NCBI GenBank assembly: GCA_013397455.1
Contig: VYZB01000190.1
Coordinates: forward strand, 1,035,251 to 1,099,250
DNA length: 64,000 nucleotides
Direction: 5' to 3'
Source: Crotophaga sulcirostris
Taxonomy: Eukaryota > Chordata > Aves > Cuculiformes > Crotophagidae
Under the pieces are notes generated by a model. The model was not told the DNA's origin, did not search any database, and saw nothing but the letters and a program-made list of their open reading frames with translations. Shown here piece after piece: positions 49,261 through 63,100 of the stretch. Numbering within the stretch: position 1 is the stretch's first letter; the number at the start of each line of letters is the position of its first letter. Position numbers and translations under genes: made by a program.

Positions 49261-52200
49261 TGACATATTATGTTTACAAATCACAAATACATACCATGTA
49301 GGAGGTTCTTAAAAGAACATATTTCAGACAATTGTCAAAAGGAAAAAAGTCTCTTCCATAAAAAAAATTAAAGAATCAAAACCCTCAAGCCTCAAACAGT
49401 TCAGTAAAAGGAAAAAAAGAAAAAAAAAAGGATCATCATTCATCCCTTGATAAACTTTGGTCCTCACATAACAAATCCAAAAGGCCTCACGTGGATTTGT
49501 AATTTGGAAAAGAAATAGGAAAATCATGATGACTAGAGTCTGAATGTTGCTTAGAGGAAAGAATAGCAAAGATAAACACTCATCCAATTTCAGAAGAGAC
49601 TTTGGGGGATCCAAAAGAACTGTTCTGACACTACTAAAGCAATTTCTGGGCTGGAAAAATTGGCTGCTCTTCCAGCAGGTGGGAACGAGTTCATATGGCG
49701 TTACCATCAAAGTGGCCCCTAGATTCTCTCTCAATATTTCTCAGCTCTGGCCTTCTTTGAACTGCAGACATCTCTCTCACTTTTTGCTTGGACAGAGCAC
49801 GGGCCAGCTAACTTTCACAGTCTACCACATGCATGGAGCATATAGGAGAGCTTATACTTTGCATGATTCTATGCAGACCTTTAATCAATCACAGCTGAAA
49901 GTAGAGATATTGCATCCATTTTAAAATGCTGGATGAAGTTAAGCAGAGTGAAAAGAAGGATGGTGACTTCCAGGCAGATTTTTCCACAACCAAGAGCCAA
50001 TAGATCTGAATCATTTGTCAAGTGGGTGGGAGCAGTATTATATCACAGACAGAAGAACCAAGGAAACTTTTAAATGGTTTAAAGATGTATTACGTTATTT
50101 GAAGACTTTGGTAGAATTGCCAAACCAGACATGTTCCAGAGGTTATCTATGTCTAGGTAGTATCTTCCAAGATACTACATTGGACTGATCATTTGATTAT
50201 TAAGAATTCACCATCTCTATTTGCAGGTGACTGGTTTATTAAACCTCTGCAAGTGCTTACTTTGTTGTATATTTTAACTAGATTGAGTTCTTTCCTCCTA
50301 TGGTTATATGAACCATAATCTTTATTTGTACCAAGCACTTCTACACTCATTTTTCAAGCTTGCAATTTTTGCAGATTGAGAGGACAAGTTAGGTCTGAAT
50401 TTCAGTCCCGAATGAGAATCATAAATAGCTTCCTCTTGCCTTTACTTCCAAAAAGAAAAAAATGGAAGTACAGTTTTTGACTTAAGAACCTTTTGAAACT
50501 CACAAGATAGAGCAAGACAAAACAATTCTCCAAACAGATCTGTCAAAGGAGTTAATGAAAATTAGAAATAGTTCTTACACAAGATTTTCTTTCCAGAAAG
50601 GCTGTAAAGTACAGACACCTCCTCTAGTGTATTGTTCTCCTTAAACGTCAAAGACTATCCTTAAATTTATCTATCTGTAGACAGAGATCATAAGTATGCT
50701 AATAGAAGATGCCCAGAAACACACTTAAAACGATCATTTCTTTTGCCAAAAGGTGCTAATTGAGTACTGCTGAAGAGGACAACAAAAACTTTGTATCAGT
50801 TAGATGACATTTCATACAGCTCTCACGTCTCTTCCTGAACTTCCCGAAATAGAAAGCAACTTATTTAATCTGTCCCACAGACATGATCTGTCTTGACCTA
50901 GCTTCCTCTTTAGATTGAGGATTTAGGAAATTCATCAACCAAATGATGTTTCTCTTTAAACTTATCAAGTGGCTCTTCCTATTTCAGATTTTTTTTAGTT
51001 AATAATAAAAAAGTAGTTCTTTAAAAATGCCTAAAAGAATAATTTTTGAAAAAAAAATAATTAATTTGTTGTTTTCCTGAGAAAACATCTTTGGTATTTA
51101 CTGAACATGTTATTTGGATTAGCAGAGAAAGGAATTCTGCTCTCAGAAGTATCCTGTTTATCCAAAAGCTTCAGATAATTCCCATTTTCTATGTTTAAAT
51201 CACAATCATAGTTCAAAAAGTATAAGCAGCCCATATTTGGAGGCTCAAAAAGCACTCGAGGGAAAACCACTATGTGCTTTGTTCTTATATTACTCCCTAG
51301 GCATGCACTTTTGGCCCCTGCTGGAGGCACAATATTGGACTACACAGACCTTTGATCTGACCCCGTACACTCCTGTGTTTTCTGCAAGAGTACTAAACTT
51401 TAAAAAAAACCCAGATCTACCCAGTTTTATAGAAAATTCCATTCTCCTGGTCTACGGAAAACGTAACTGTTACCTATTGCCACTTAGAAACAGGAAAAGA
51501 AAAGGCTGTTGCTGAGGAAGTATTATTCTATCTATGGCTAATGCACCTACTCCAAGAAGCAGCAAATGAAACTACAAGATGCATGTTTATAAACACTTGT
51601 GTATATATACATACATGTTTATATAGTGTCAGCTTTATGAGTATATAAATATAGAATGATGATGTTTAAATACCACAGGTGAAGGGCACAAGAGGCTGAC
51701 ACGAAACACTTCAAACCAAACTGAAAGCACTAGTTTGTGTATTTTGTATTGCCTTTTATTTTCCTAGATATTCCAAGTGGTGGGTTTGTTTTGTGAACAG
51801 AATCTCTGATTTCTAAGACAAGATTCCACTTCCTCCTGCACATATTCCTCCTAGGGAGAGGAAAAACCAAATTATTTAGTAAAGTATTCAGGAAATTGTA
51901 AATATTCCTTTCCTTTCTCTAAGTACTTCTATTTCATAAACTACAGACTGATTTTCCACATTTAAGAGACAAAAAAAATTATCTGGGGAGGTTTTCGAAC
52001 CTATATCTCCTTGAATTCTATTAGTAGCCAGCAGATATATCTGAATTTTACTTTTTCCCTTTTATCTACTTCGAAGAATGATTTTTTTTATCATTCTTAT
52101 AACACTGGCTACAATATAGCAGGTCTAACACATGATATAGTAAATTTTATAAGTTCATTGTTATTCCAGCATAGAACAGTATCAAACAAAACCACAGGGA

Positions 52201-52487
52201 CATGCAGAATGGCATGTTAAATCAAACCATGCACACTACCAACTGCTGTTAGAAAGCTGCAGTGGCAAAATAATCAACCATTGGTTACATCAACAGAATG
52301 CTTTTTAAATACTTCATCATTTAATATTATTAAAATAATTTCATATTTGCATATAGAATGTCATACGGTATATTATTTACAAAATAGCTCAATGTTATAT
52401 AAAATTGTTTACATTCAGCAGAGGAACTTAATTATTATTCTGGCTAAATACCAAGAAATCAAACTTATTCCCTGTATGCAAACGCTA
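49261..52487. other. Spacer between UFL1 and FHL5; nothing recognised
   Basis: AT-rich DNA. Short frames (136 codons at 49324-49734 minus, 126 codons at 49544-49924 plus) overlap each other on opposite strands and have no domain. No CR1 copy was recognised here. Confidence 0.5.
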
Positions 52488-52493
52488 TTTATT
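52488..52493 (-). terminator. UFL1: Alternative distal UFL1 poly(A) signal AATAAA
   Basis: Canonical hexamer on the minus strand about 1.48 kb past the UFL1 stop. It is the first I noticed after the one that overlaps the stop codon. If used, it gives a conventional 3' UTR. Confidence 0.3.
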
Positions 52494-53970
52494 AAACTGT
52501 TAAACGTTACCAACTTTTATAGATGTATAGAATTCATTTTTTCACCTTACCAAAATGAACTTAATCTTGGTTAATCTGTTACCCAGCTTCCATACCTGGC
52601 CTCTTCAAATTTCATTTGTTGCAATTTCAGGCTTGGATATATTTATGATTAAGCTTCTAGAATACACAAGCTATTGGAAAACAGAAATACCCGAAAGAGT
52701 AGGGCTTGCACAGAATTTGCTTTCTTTCAGCATTGGGGAATTTTGGCAAGAATGAGTGAATGACATTTTTAATGAGAACAACGCCACTTCTTGTCTTACT
52801 ACTCAATCTTGATTTTATGCAGAAACCTGAAATTGCACACATGAAATCGATGGGCATTACTGAAATAAGACAACTAAAATATTTCTCATTTGAAAATTTT
52901 CTTCTCTTAAAAATAAGTTAGAAGTATATTTAACAGACAAGAATTATGCCATTTAAGTGGCAGAACCCTATTTTACACATTTTTCTGCTTCCCTGAAGAC
53001 ATAAAGTACTGCTCATGTTAAAACACGGTTGGTAAAAAACTTGAGGGAAACACTTCAGCCAATATCTCGGTCTCTAAAGTTTATGTAGAAAGATTACAAA
53101 TTTTCTTCCAGAAACTCAGGGTAAACAGAATACCACAAGTTCTCTTAAGGAGCTGACACAATGCAAACAAGTGCTAAAGGAATGGACTGAAAACAAGTCT
53201 GCTGAATGAACACATAGCATGTAAAACGGGTAGGCGTAACAGTATTTATCCACTCCCATAATACAAATAGGCACCACCTCTTCTGTTCCAATTATGAGTT
53301 TTAAATTAACTGCTATTACAGACTTTAACAGAATACATTAATAGCATGAGAGTGCTGATTTCCATTAGCTTTCAATACATTTAGAAACTCACATCAGTAC
53401 TGGGTCTCTTCTCACATTTAAGAATATAAACTTGTACTCAACGTCTTTTATCCTTGTGGTGCAGTGAAGAGAAGCTGAAAGCATCCACTAATGCTATCAT
53501 AAGGTAAAGATGGCCTTTCATTGGTATATTATTAGTTACAAGTTTCAAAACTGCTCTTTGAAATTAAGATACACAGGCTTATATACAGTTATATGAGATC
53601 CTTAGATCACTATAAATCCAAATCAGAGAAGTAAAACTATAAGCCTGTGTGTGTATGGAACAGAATACAGCATTATCTGAAAAATAACCACTTCTTCAGG
53701 CCTCACATGATGTCTATTAAAAACCACTAATTTCATACCCAAAGCGTCCACAGCTGTGCCCTAGCATATCTACATTCAATGTATGTTACATGTAGTATGT
53801 AAGAAAACTCCATTTGCCATCATCACCCAATAACCGTTTCCCCTGTCTGCGATTTGCTATTGTCAGAAGCAAAATTTCAAAGTTTGCCAAGAATTTTTTG
53901 CCATCCTTCCCTTCAGGATGAAGAAAAAAATTCTGACTGTATCATAGACGTGGATGCACTGAAAAACAAC

Positions 53971-53976
53971 TTTATT
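53971..53976 (-). terminator. UFL1: AATAAA overlapping the UFL1 stop codon
   Basis: The last codons read GAA GAA TAA, followed by AG, so AATAAA begins at the last two bases of the final Glu codon and contains the stop. A T/G-rich stretch (GTTGTTTTT) follows at once. If used, the 3' UTR would be only tens of bases long. Confidence 0.35.
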
Positions 53977-54184
53977 CTTCTGTTACAGAAGATTTCCTAG
54001 GTCTGAGAACAAGATCTTTGATAGAGGTAGTGATTTCCTGGAGCTCTTTTCGAATGGTATCTGCCTCTTCCTCATCTCCCAGGTTATCTGTTGAGTCACC
54101 GTCTCCCTGTTCATTTTTCTTAGTCTGGCTGATCAATTGTTTCACTACTAATCCCTGGTATTTGACTAACAGAGAATACTGATC
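53972..54184 (-). CDS. UFL1: UFL1 last coding exon
   Basis: Acceptor CCCCTCAG. It encodes [20 protein letters not shown], an acidic stretch (GDEEEAD), [15 protein letters not shown] and the terminal RKSSVTEE, then TAA. 71 codons including the stop. The central acidic part is the least conserved. Confidence 0.95.
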   Translation of the reverse strand, partial: DQYSLLVKYQGLVVKQLISQTKKNEQGDGDSTDNLGDEEEADTIRKELQEITTSIKDLVLRPRKSSVTEE

Positions 54185-57100
54185 CTGAGGGGGGGAAAAC
54201 AGAACAAAACAAAGGAACGTCAATGTTATGCAGAAAATACACAGAACTTTAATTAATATTTTTAAAAAACCAACTCATTCTTGCCTAAAGAGGATTAGTG
54301 GTACATAAAAATATTTCCATCAAGATATTTTGCAATCTGACTTTCAAAAGACATTCAAAAAGACAGAAAAATGAAAGTGCATCCATGCTGTGTGAACAGG
54401 ACAATTAACCCTTGAAGACAGAAAGCAATGCAGTTAGTAAACATCACCAGCTTAGAATATAGAATCTCAGTACTTCTACTTTTGAAGAGGTATAACTTTC
54501 TTTAAAACAGAATTAGAAAAGTTTTGAAAGCAATCATTTAAAAAGCAAAACTGAGAGGAAAGAGAGTAAAAATCTGCAGTTATAAGAATTATAACATCCT
54601 GCAACACACAGCTGTCTCTATGGATAAAGGCAAAAGCTGCTGTAATAATACAGACTGATTTTAATTTTATTATAAAAATATTGAAGACAGATCCCTGAAA
54701 TGACAGGTTTGAAATACAATACAGATCAAGAGAAACTGTATATTCTGTACATAAAGTAATGATTAGACATGAAACACAAATGTGCCAGTCTTATGGAGCA
54801 GAAATAGCATAAGGCACAACTTTTATGCTCTGTCATAGAAAAAAAAGGTACTTTCTCTTAAAAAGCTAGAAAGGAATACCTCTGGGATCTTGCCACTTAG
54901 GAAATTAATGATCTGTGGTACTGATCTTCCTGGTGCATGAAGCATACAGTGGGTTGAGAACTGAAATAACAGTACTGATGTCAGGTGCAGAACAAGAGCT
55001 GGATCTTCTGTGACTTTTAGCTGTTCAATCAGAGCTTGTCTATGCTGAAATAGGATTTGCCTAAGGAAAAGGAATGCATTATATAAAAATACATTTCTTG
55101 TTCTGTCTTATAGTAGTGGTAAACAGACTCTAAAACATATCTAACTTCAATTAATTTTAAATTTTCTCCTCTTACTGACCAGTTCTTTATGCGAAATTCC
55201 ACATTAAAAAAAAAAAGCTAGTACTAGTGTAGCTCAGACTTTGAAAAGCCCCCAAGGGAATTTATAAACCGATATTTTGAAGTAATTAGTCAGTCAAATA
55301 AATTAACTAAATATGAATATTCCCCTCCTCCCATGGAATTAGGACTGCTTGGTTTTGTATTTTTCATTTAAACAGTATGGAAAGAAAGACTGCCTCTTAC
55401 ACGTTCTGTGTGAGTGCTAAAAACTAAGCATGCAACATTTGTGCAGCAATAGAGGTACATTTCACATACTGTGCATTGAATAAATAAAACAAGGTACCTT
55501 TCCTTCTTTTTGTCTCCTTTTTTCACCATTATACCACAAATATCCACTGCAGAATCAAGGCATGAAAGAAAATCTTCTATACTCTATTAAAAAAAAATAT
55601 ATAAAAAAATCTGTGCTAGCAGATGAAAAAAAGGTTAACTACTGTCCAAAATTAATCACACAAACAGATGACAAAGAAAGCCTTTGGAATAAATTATAGA
55701 AGAAAAGAGAAAGTATTTTGTAGAAATTAACTTTATTCATCTTCCAGTAGGGTTCATATACTCAAATACTAAAACAAACTATAACCCATTGGTCTTTTAA
55801 ATTAAAAAAGGAATAAATTTTCTACAAATATTTACAGATTTTTTTTCTAAAAAAACATTATCAGTATGGCCTTTTGCATAGAAGAATTAATAGATTACTT
55901 TCCTTTGTACTTACACTGCCATAATCTGAAGGTTTTTTTTTTTAAATATCCAGGATTTTACTAGTCAAGAAATACATGGAAGAACAATCAAAAGCTTCAG
56001 GAATAAAATACAAGAAATATCAACCACTTTAAACTGTAGATTCTCTCTCAGCTTTTAATTTTATCACCTACACATATAACTTCACCTGTTTATAAGCACT
56101 GTATTTATTTTTGTATGCATTTTTTTGTTGTTTTATTTTTACTATTTATTAGCAATTCAGCAGAACGGAAAATCTGAACTCAAAAGATTCTGGATCACTT
56201 TACCTTGCCATTAAGAGAAGTATGTAGCTTAGTTAAAGGACCTTTGGTGTCTTCTGGCAATTTACCTAAAATCTTGGTCCGGACCTGTACGAGACAAGAA
56301 TGAAAATAATCTGTAGTATTAATTACCATTTTAGCTGTAGGCACATTTAAACAGGAGATAATTAAGTACTGAATAAACATCAGTGAGATGTTTACTTGAG
56401 AGTGTTAAAAAAGAGCAGTTATCCATGTACCTCACTTGTGATTGTAGAATAATTTTCTGTTGTGATCATTGAATCAGACGCTAGGAAGCTGAAAATAAGA
56501 TTTGTAATGTCTGTACAGACAGTCTTCAACAGATGTTTGGCAAGGTTAGCCTGAGTCTCATCTGTTAAAAGAAATAAGTGATTAAAAGTAACTTATTATA
56601 GTTATCTGATTCCTATCACAGTTATCCCAGCACTTCCTTAAACTTTAGATACTTTCAGTATCAAATATAAAAGAGGTTTTAACAGGGACTTCTCAGAATC
56701 AGGTTGAATTCAATTATTTCATTAGTGGCACACATGACAATGAAGTAAGCTTACTAAATTTTTCTTTTAATTTCCCTCACAAACACTTTGGAAGGAAGGA
56801 CAAGAATCCACATTTATCCTAACAGAAGGTAAGACAGACTATGGATATGAAATAAAGAGAATGTATTTCAGTAAGTGTGTGAAGCAATGCCCTCCAGTGT
56901 AAGGTCAGGGTTAGGCAGTGTAAACACATCTCTCAGTTTTTCCTTTTTAAACTGTTGCTCTTATTTACCTTTAATGTAGACTCTGGAATAAATTCAACAT
57001 TACCGAAGGAGCATATTATTTTTTAAAGTATGTATTTATTGTACCTGTGAAATGCTTTGTTCCCTTTTCAAATAACCTAATGTTGTTGTACAAGTTTGAG

Positions 57101-60100
57101 AATTCCTCCTGCAAGTCCTTCATAGTCTGTCTTCTGCTAGCTCCAGAGGAAGATGTTGAAGACGTAAAAACAGAACGCACAACTTCCTGATAGGTTTTTG
57201 TTAAAGGCCTTAGAACATGGAAGAAAGGAGAAAAAGGTAACACTAAGAAAAGAGTAAAACTGTAGGTTCTTCCAAATATATCAGCAATAGAGAAAGCTAC
57301 CTCATTACACAGTAAATGAATAGGACTGTTTATCTCACCATTCTACGGAAATCATAAAAACAAATAATTGAAATCAAATAAAAAGACTAGGAAATTAAAA
57401 TGCACTTTTGTAATTGCAGAGGTACTACTGGTTACAGTACACATGGCATGTGAGTGTCTACCAAGGTTTTAACTGATAACAGTTCCTAAACTGGAACAAG
57501 ATGATAGAAAAGACTTTCAGAAGCAATGTTATTCACAGGCTCTTTCAAGGGTCTGTGAACAAATTTCATATTAATGAGAGCTGTAAGAGGGGAAGATTGC
57601 ATTAAAGTAGCGCAGGTCCTGCTAAAGATGTAGTCACCCTTGCATTCCTATTTATTCAAGTTGGGGCTGTCCTATCATGTTCTTTTGCCCCGAACACACA
57701 TACTCACATCCACTTTCTTGTACGGATTATCTTTTAAAAGAAGTTATTTGTCTTTGCTTAGGTCTGCTGACCTAGCTTACTATCTAGTTCACACAGGTAC
57801 CAGCGGAGCCACAGAAGACAGGGAACATGACCATATACCAAGGGTGCAGAAGATGAGACTGGTGAAACCCCAACACACATCACTGTAAGGGCATGAAAAT
57901 ACACCCATGAACCTGAAATATGCTTGCTGATAAAAGGATGCAGAACCACCTACTGCTAAGCAGAAGCATTATTTCTCATTACTGTGTCAGCATGGCTCTC
58001 CAATATATAAGCAAGTATGTAACACGGAGCTGCACAGAAAAAAATCATTTTGGTTCACTTCCACCAGCAAAACACTTTTTTCTAAGCAAGGAAACAGAAT
58101 GAAGAGAAGATTCATCTGAAGTGAATCACAGACATTCTAACTCCAGCTGAATTACTGAAATTACCTTATTAGATGTTCAGCAAGTTCTGTAATAAGCTCT
58201 TCAGGGCAATCCTGCATGTGGGTCTTTAAAACTTCCTCAATTTCCTCTTGTGACATGAAAGGGAACTCTGGCTGCTTATTCCTACCTGTAGTAGGAACAT
58301 TCATTGACAAAAGCAACATTCATTGACAAGGCATTATATTTAGTTTTGTTGCAGTTACTCTGTGGCAAGAGACTGAAATGCCTCAAAGCCCAAACCATAA
58401 TAGAATAAATGCATTACCAACAATGCAAAATACCCAGGGATGACTACAGATGACAGTTAAATTTTACACATAGGAAAAACTGACAAAATTTCTCTTTCCA
58501 TCACTTAGAAGTCACTTTCTGTAACAGATAACTAAAGTAGTATATGAAGACACGCATTTTTGCTGAGATATCTCAAACTGTCTGGCCCATCCATTAGTTT
58601 AGAAATGATGACATCACCAAGATCCAATAGTTTTCTAAAATTTCAAAACTGAATAGAATGTTCTTATTTCAAGAATTTCACCAGGTGGTAGTGTTTTGTT
58701 TTTTTTAACTTCATTTAGTAAGGTACACAAATCATGTAACAGAGCACCCTAAACCTGAGGTTACAGTATAAAATCTGAGATACGATAAAGTAAGAATGTT
58801 AAACCAGACATGAAGTTCCAGTAATTAACTGGAATAAATTAACTTATATGCTGCTTGTAAAGGCAAGCAAATTAAGTGCATCTGTATTTTGACTCTGGAA
58901 AAAATACAGTTTGTCTGCATGCTGTAGAATTTAGTTTTTACATATAAGAATGAGACCAGGACAGTGACAGGGAACCAGAAAAGGACAGGCATTCCGTGTT
59001 CCAGACGCAGCAAAAACCAGGTTTATTCTGCACATACGGTAACTGAATGAATGGAAATCAATGATGCTCCTAGCTGTGCCACAGTAGCAATGAAAAACAT
59101 ACAAGGCTATGTAAATGGGTGGAAAGGGAGCTTAAAATTGGTAGAATGTTATTTTTATTTGAATGGTTACATCCGAATTTATCTTGGGATTTTGGTTCAA
59201 TCTATTTATTACAATACAGCAATACCAGCAGCAACAATTTTAAAACATGAAAGTTTACACCAAAAAAGGGAGATTTAATATTATTTTACTCAGTAACTGA
59301 GCAGTCTTAAAAAATAATTTATATGTGACAGTAATTCTTTGAGAATAGTATAGAAAATTAAGATGCTTTACCTGACAACTTCAAATTACCACGTTTAGAA
59401 GTATTTTTCAGTCAGTACTGAAAGTCTAGATACTACATATAAAATGGAAGTACAGGTTTCTGGTACTTCCTTGAATAAAACAAATAACACATAATTATGA
59501 TTGTCTCATTTGCAACCATTGTTTGGTAAAAGTCTAACAATGTAGGCATTTATTTCTGAGGAAGCCAGCCATGTCTCTTCTCCTAGCAGTAAGAACAGAG
59601 AAATGGGCATCAATAGGGAGTGATTCAAACGCATCCTGTAATGCACATCTAAAACAACTGAGACACTCAAAGTACCTACCTTCCACCATTACAAAGGTAG
59701 TTAGCCCATATGTAGAAGTCTCAGTTAAGCAAGACAAATCTTATTTAAAATATCAAAACTTTGACTATATATTTCATCCTTATGTTTCATTGTTATGACT
59801 TGTTTATTTAAGCTAATTAAGCTTTGGAACTGGATAAGAACTTCTCCATTTATCATATATTATACAGCAGGTGTTAAGAAACTAATATAACATTATTCCT
59901 GAAATCTAAGGCATTTCTTACATAAAACCAAATTACAAAGAAAAAAAAGCCACACCTGCTATCATTTGCTTTACTTAAATTTCTGTCTTAAAGACAGTTA
60001 TACTATTCAGTGAATACGTTATGCCCATTTCATTTAGAAAGCAATATGAGATCCATTGACACAATTCTAATGGAGTAGTATTCTCAAATTCTTTAATATT

Positions 60101-63100
60101 TTACTTAACCTTACCAATATAGTGGGGAAAAAGGGAGATGTGGAAAAGCAAGTGATAAAAACATGTCACTATGAGTAGATAGTGCCCAAAATAAAATGAC
60201 AAACCTGTGCCAGTTGTCTGCGACTCTTCATCGCTGTCAGCATCCTTTCTTCCTTTCTTCTTGGCCTTCTTAATCTTGATCTCTCTAGCATTACCACCTC
60301 CTCCTCCTCTCACGCATCCACTGCCCTCTGGTGGAGAACTAGTTGCTTAGTACACAGTGAAGTTCTAGCACTTAAAAAGTTCGCAGTATTATGCTAATTT
60401 ATCTGCATTACTTGTTAATGCTGAACTAAAAAAAAAACAACAACCTGATTCTAAACGCAACCTACAATACATATTCCAGAAGCTTAGGGCCATAAGTTTC
60501 CTTCTTAAGAAAAAAAAAGCAACTGAGTCAAAGCTTTGTTAAAGCTAATGTCATCGATAAACACAAATACTAATTATATCAAATATACATATTAAAAAAA
60601 AGAGCAGGATCTTTTTCCATCTGAAAACAGATGAGATACCAGTCTCCATAATGTAATGGGAGAATTTCTGCTGGTTGAAAATAGCACCTTAGTAAGCGTT
60701 TAGCATTTTTATTCAGTGATGAACTCTCAGAAATATTCCAGATAATGTAACTTTGTTAACTTCCAGTGGAAGAATCCTAGGTAGTAAGCAGTTATCCAAA
60801 ATATTCTTAGAAGTCTATGTGCAATTAGCTAGAACATTATATTTTTTTCAATTATTCCTAGATGACAATAAAGCTATGAGATGTTCCAGTTCTGACAAAC
60901 ATAAATTACTGGTTCATAGGTCCTGTAACCCATGCATTCGCACTGCAGATGGATTTCAATTGCAATGCAGTCCTCTACAAAGTAAGATATTCTGTCATTT
61001 GTTCCCTTTTTCATAGCTTGTTCCCTTCTTTCTTCACTTGAAAGAAATTCAAACTCCAGAAAAATTGGTTCTATACATGCACTAAGTCTCAAGAAAGTGG
61101 TTATTTTCCTTTTAAATATAAGGTCCAAGATTTCAAGTAACTATATTATGTAGTGTTACTATCATTTAAGAAAATGGAATGCTAAGACAAGATGCTACTA
61201 CTCACAAAGCTAACTGCATGAGTTGGTATTCTTCACAAGCTTATTTGAAATGTGACTGCATTCAGCTGAGCAGATACAAACTTTGTCAACTGCGCAATAA
61301 ACTAGTTATTTTGGAAACAAGCTGTTTTCATTTTGTATTCCATTTAACAGCCATGCAGAAAGAGCTGCAATCCGCAGTCAAGATCTTATCCACAGAGAGA
61401 TGAAGCAGGAGAGACTACTGCCAGAAAAGCCATATTTTATGACAACAGGCTACTTGGTCTGTAACATACAGAAAGGATTAAAAGACCACAGGCTTCTGCA
61501 GATAATTTTTTGTTACTGACTGTTGCAAATGGTATTATAAATAGATAAAAGAGAATTTATCCTGAAAACTTTTATTAATACAATCCATGGAAGAATCTGT
61601 ATTTGTATGAACTGTAATAACAATATAATGAGGAGAAGTAGTTGGATTAGTTCTGAAACATCTTCAGTAATAGACAGAAGGCAACTAATGGACTACAAAA
61701 TACAGTAACTTTATATATCTGAGTATTTCCAAGGGAAAATAAGTTTCTTTATGTATTTTTCTTTGCTTTAGCTAAATATTGATGCCTTACCTGTTGCTTT
61801 CTTTCTTCTTTCATCCTTTTTGTCTTTTTTGTTAGCATATGAATTCTCTAAACCAGAAGCATGTTTTAAATCTTCTTCAGTGATTAAATTAACTGGGCTA
61901 TTTTTCATCTCCTAAAATTAAACACATGCAGTTAATAGCAAAAAGATACACACAGCAACAAAAGATACATATGGAAACATTTAAGCCATATGGCCATATT
62001 TCAGTATACTAATCTAGCACCATGTTTTCCAAGTGCAACATAAGAGAAGACATTTATTCTTCAAAATTGAGCATATGATCATACTGTTACTGTGATGGTG
62101 TTCCCTGAGTGCAACTGAGTATACAATAAATTACACTGACTATACATACAAATCTTTTCTTCATTTTAGCCCTTCTTCTCAAGCTGTAAGTCAGATGAGG
62201 TGTAAAGAGATAGTACCAGCAAATAGCAAGTCACATAAACTATACTCCAACATTCAAAGCATATTGCATCTTTACCAATAAAAAAACCTGTACCTTTTCA
62301 GCTTTCTGTTGCATCATATCAGAAAACAGATCAGCACAGCTGCTTAGAAATTTCTCACTGACCAAAATGGTGTCACTGAAGACTAAACCTGAAGAATTTT
62401 TGTTTAAAGATCTCATTGTTTGCTGAAGCAAAATCCCAACATCTTCTACTGACAATGAACTGGGCAGAAGAGTCTGGAGTAAAGAAAATCAAAATAATTT
62501 ACATTCAATGATCTCTTCCAGAATGGACAGACATACTTGTTATCTGGAGAAAAAGAATTCACAGACACCCCATTTGACATCTGTTAACTATTATAATATA
62601 TTGTACTTTTTGATTTAAAACCTAATAATTTAAGAGTAAATACTATTTTAAACCAGATCAACACTGCTCTAGGATATGTGCTACCTCTGGGAAAACACTG
62701 GGCAACTTCTTCAAAATGCAGCTCAACTTCAACAGACACAGACTAACACGAAACACAAAACAACAGCAGGTCTCCTTACAAGCAACAAAGTAGTGCTGTA
62801 AGGCCTAAAGGCATGATTTAGCCAAGACAAAATGGCTAATATTCCTCTGCTTACCAAAACTATCATAAAAATTCAGTTTAAACTTTTCTCCAAAAAACCC
62901 ACCCACTCTCTAGCAGAACATATTTGCACTAATTTTGAAATGAAAATCAGTTTCAGGTATCTATCAGCTGAACAATGGCCTTCCCCTGCTTTTGTTGAGA
63001 CCAACTTAAAGGCAAATAATAAATAATGCCCTTTTACTTATTATTTTACTTAAACTGAATATTCTTCTTTGACGTTATTCTTCGAATACTCTTATTTGAC

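Noticed and set aside
49324..49924. Overlapping 136- and 126-codon frames on opposite strands
   Set aside because: They overlap each other, the minus frame is driven by poly-A/T runs (Phe- and Leu-rich), and neither has a domain.
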